From an uncultured Anaerococcus sp. (GTDB taxonomy: Bacteria > Bacillota > Clostridia > Tissierellales > Peptoniphilaceae), in assembly GCA_900550345.1 (NCBI GenBank), contig URRX01000095.1:1-5245 (forward strand): a stretch of 5,245 bases of DNA, given 5' to 3'. Positions 5,139 to 5,245 of the stretch are shown here, in pieces. The translations under genes and the position numbers were made by a program. Under the pieces are notes generated by a model, which saw nothing but the letters and a program-made list of their open reading frames with translations, was not told the origin of the DNA and did not search any database. Positions within the stretch are counted from its first letter, which is position 1. Each line of letters begins with the position of its first letter.

Positions 5139-5245
5139 TTAAAATACTTTTTTAGATTTAATTTTTATATATTTCGGATTTTCTATATCATTAATATAAT
5201 TTAGTGATTTATACTTATCATAAGAATATTTTACTAAATTATTAT
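5139..5245 (-). CDS. 3' end of an unrecognised upstream gene (partial)
   Basis: A minus-strand frame is open from the window edge (first full codon at 5243) for 34 codons to a TAA at 5141-5139. The visible C-terminal tail is rich in Lys, Asn, Tyr and Ile and ends in SKKVF. I recognise no domain in so short a tail. It is probably real because the stop falls just before the ackA Shine-Dalgarno sequence, leaving only 11 bases before the ackA start, which is typical of adjacent operon genes. The other two minus-strand frames hit stops at once. A chance open frame of this length in such AT-rich DNA is unlikely but possible. In several clostridial genomes a TmcAL/YlbM-type nucleotidyltransferase or pta precedes ackA (recalled, not checked). 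The tail is too short to decide between these or anything else. Confidence 0.55.
   Translation of the reverse strand, partial: NNLVKYSYDKYKSLNYINDIENPKYIKIKSKKVF

Noticed and set aside
1..5245. Mobile element, CRISPR array, toxin-antitoxin or defence system
   Set aside because: All coding space is accounted for by conserved housekeeping genes in a conserved order. No direct repeats, transposase motifs or foreign-looking segments were seen on reading both strands.

Overview
The window reads almost entirely on the minus strand and is AT-rich (about 70% by eye). It carries a housekeeping cluster of a low-GC Gram-positive anaerobe: acetate kinase, ribosomal protein L32, PlsX, acyl carrier protein, RNase III, an Elp3-like radical SAM protein and SMC. 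The gene order, AT-rich codon use and strong AGGAGG-type ribosome binding sites fit Bacillota. The clostridial/Tissierellia branch (Anaerococcus/Peptoniphilus/Finegoldia-like) is my best guess, made from memory of family order and not from a search.

In transcription order (high to low coordinates): 5245-5139 holds the 3' end of an unrecognised upstream reading frame. ackA (5127-3940) follows after 11 bases. A perfect-consensus sigma-A promoter (3938-3910) starts one base after the ackA stop and drives rpmF (3870-3691). A 9-bp hairpin with a U-tract (3692-3661) begins within the rpmF stop codon. Then come plsX (3642-2668), acpP (2671-2447), rnc (2447-1731), the radical SAM gene (1738-662) and the N-terminal third or less of smc (about 675 to beyond base 1). 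From plsX to smc every junction overlaps, by 4, 1, 8 and about 5-17 bases, so these five genes are almost certainly co-transcribed and translationally coupled.

The genes link acetyl-phosphate/acetate metabolism (ackA), ribosome assembly (rpmF), phospholipid precursor synthesis (plsX, acpP), RNA processing (rnc), probable RNA modification (radical SAM) and chromosome organisation (smc). The plsX-acpP-rnc-smc order is a widely conserved Bacillota backbone. What differs here is that fabH/fabD/fabG are absent between plsX and acpP, and no yceD/DUF177 gene lies between ackA and rpmF. I found no mobile element, CRISPR array, RNA gene or defence system, and no clear new biological system. The points most worth a second look are the start codon of smc (possibly AUU), the terminator/attenuator between rpmF and plsX, and the symmetric element around the rpmF promoter. 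No stretch above 300 bases lacks a gene.
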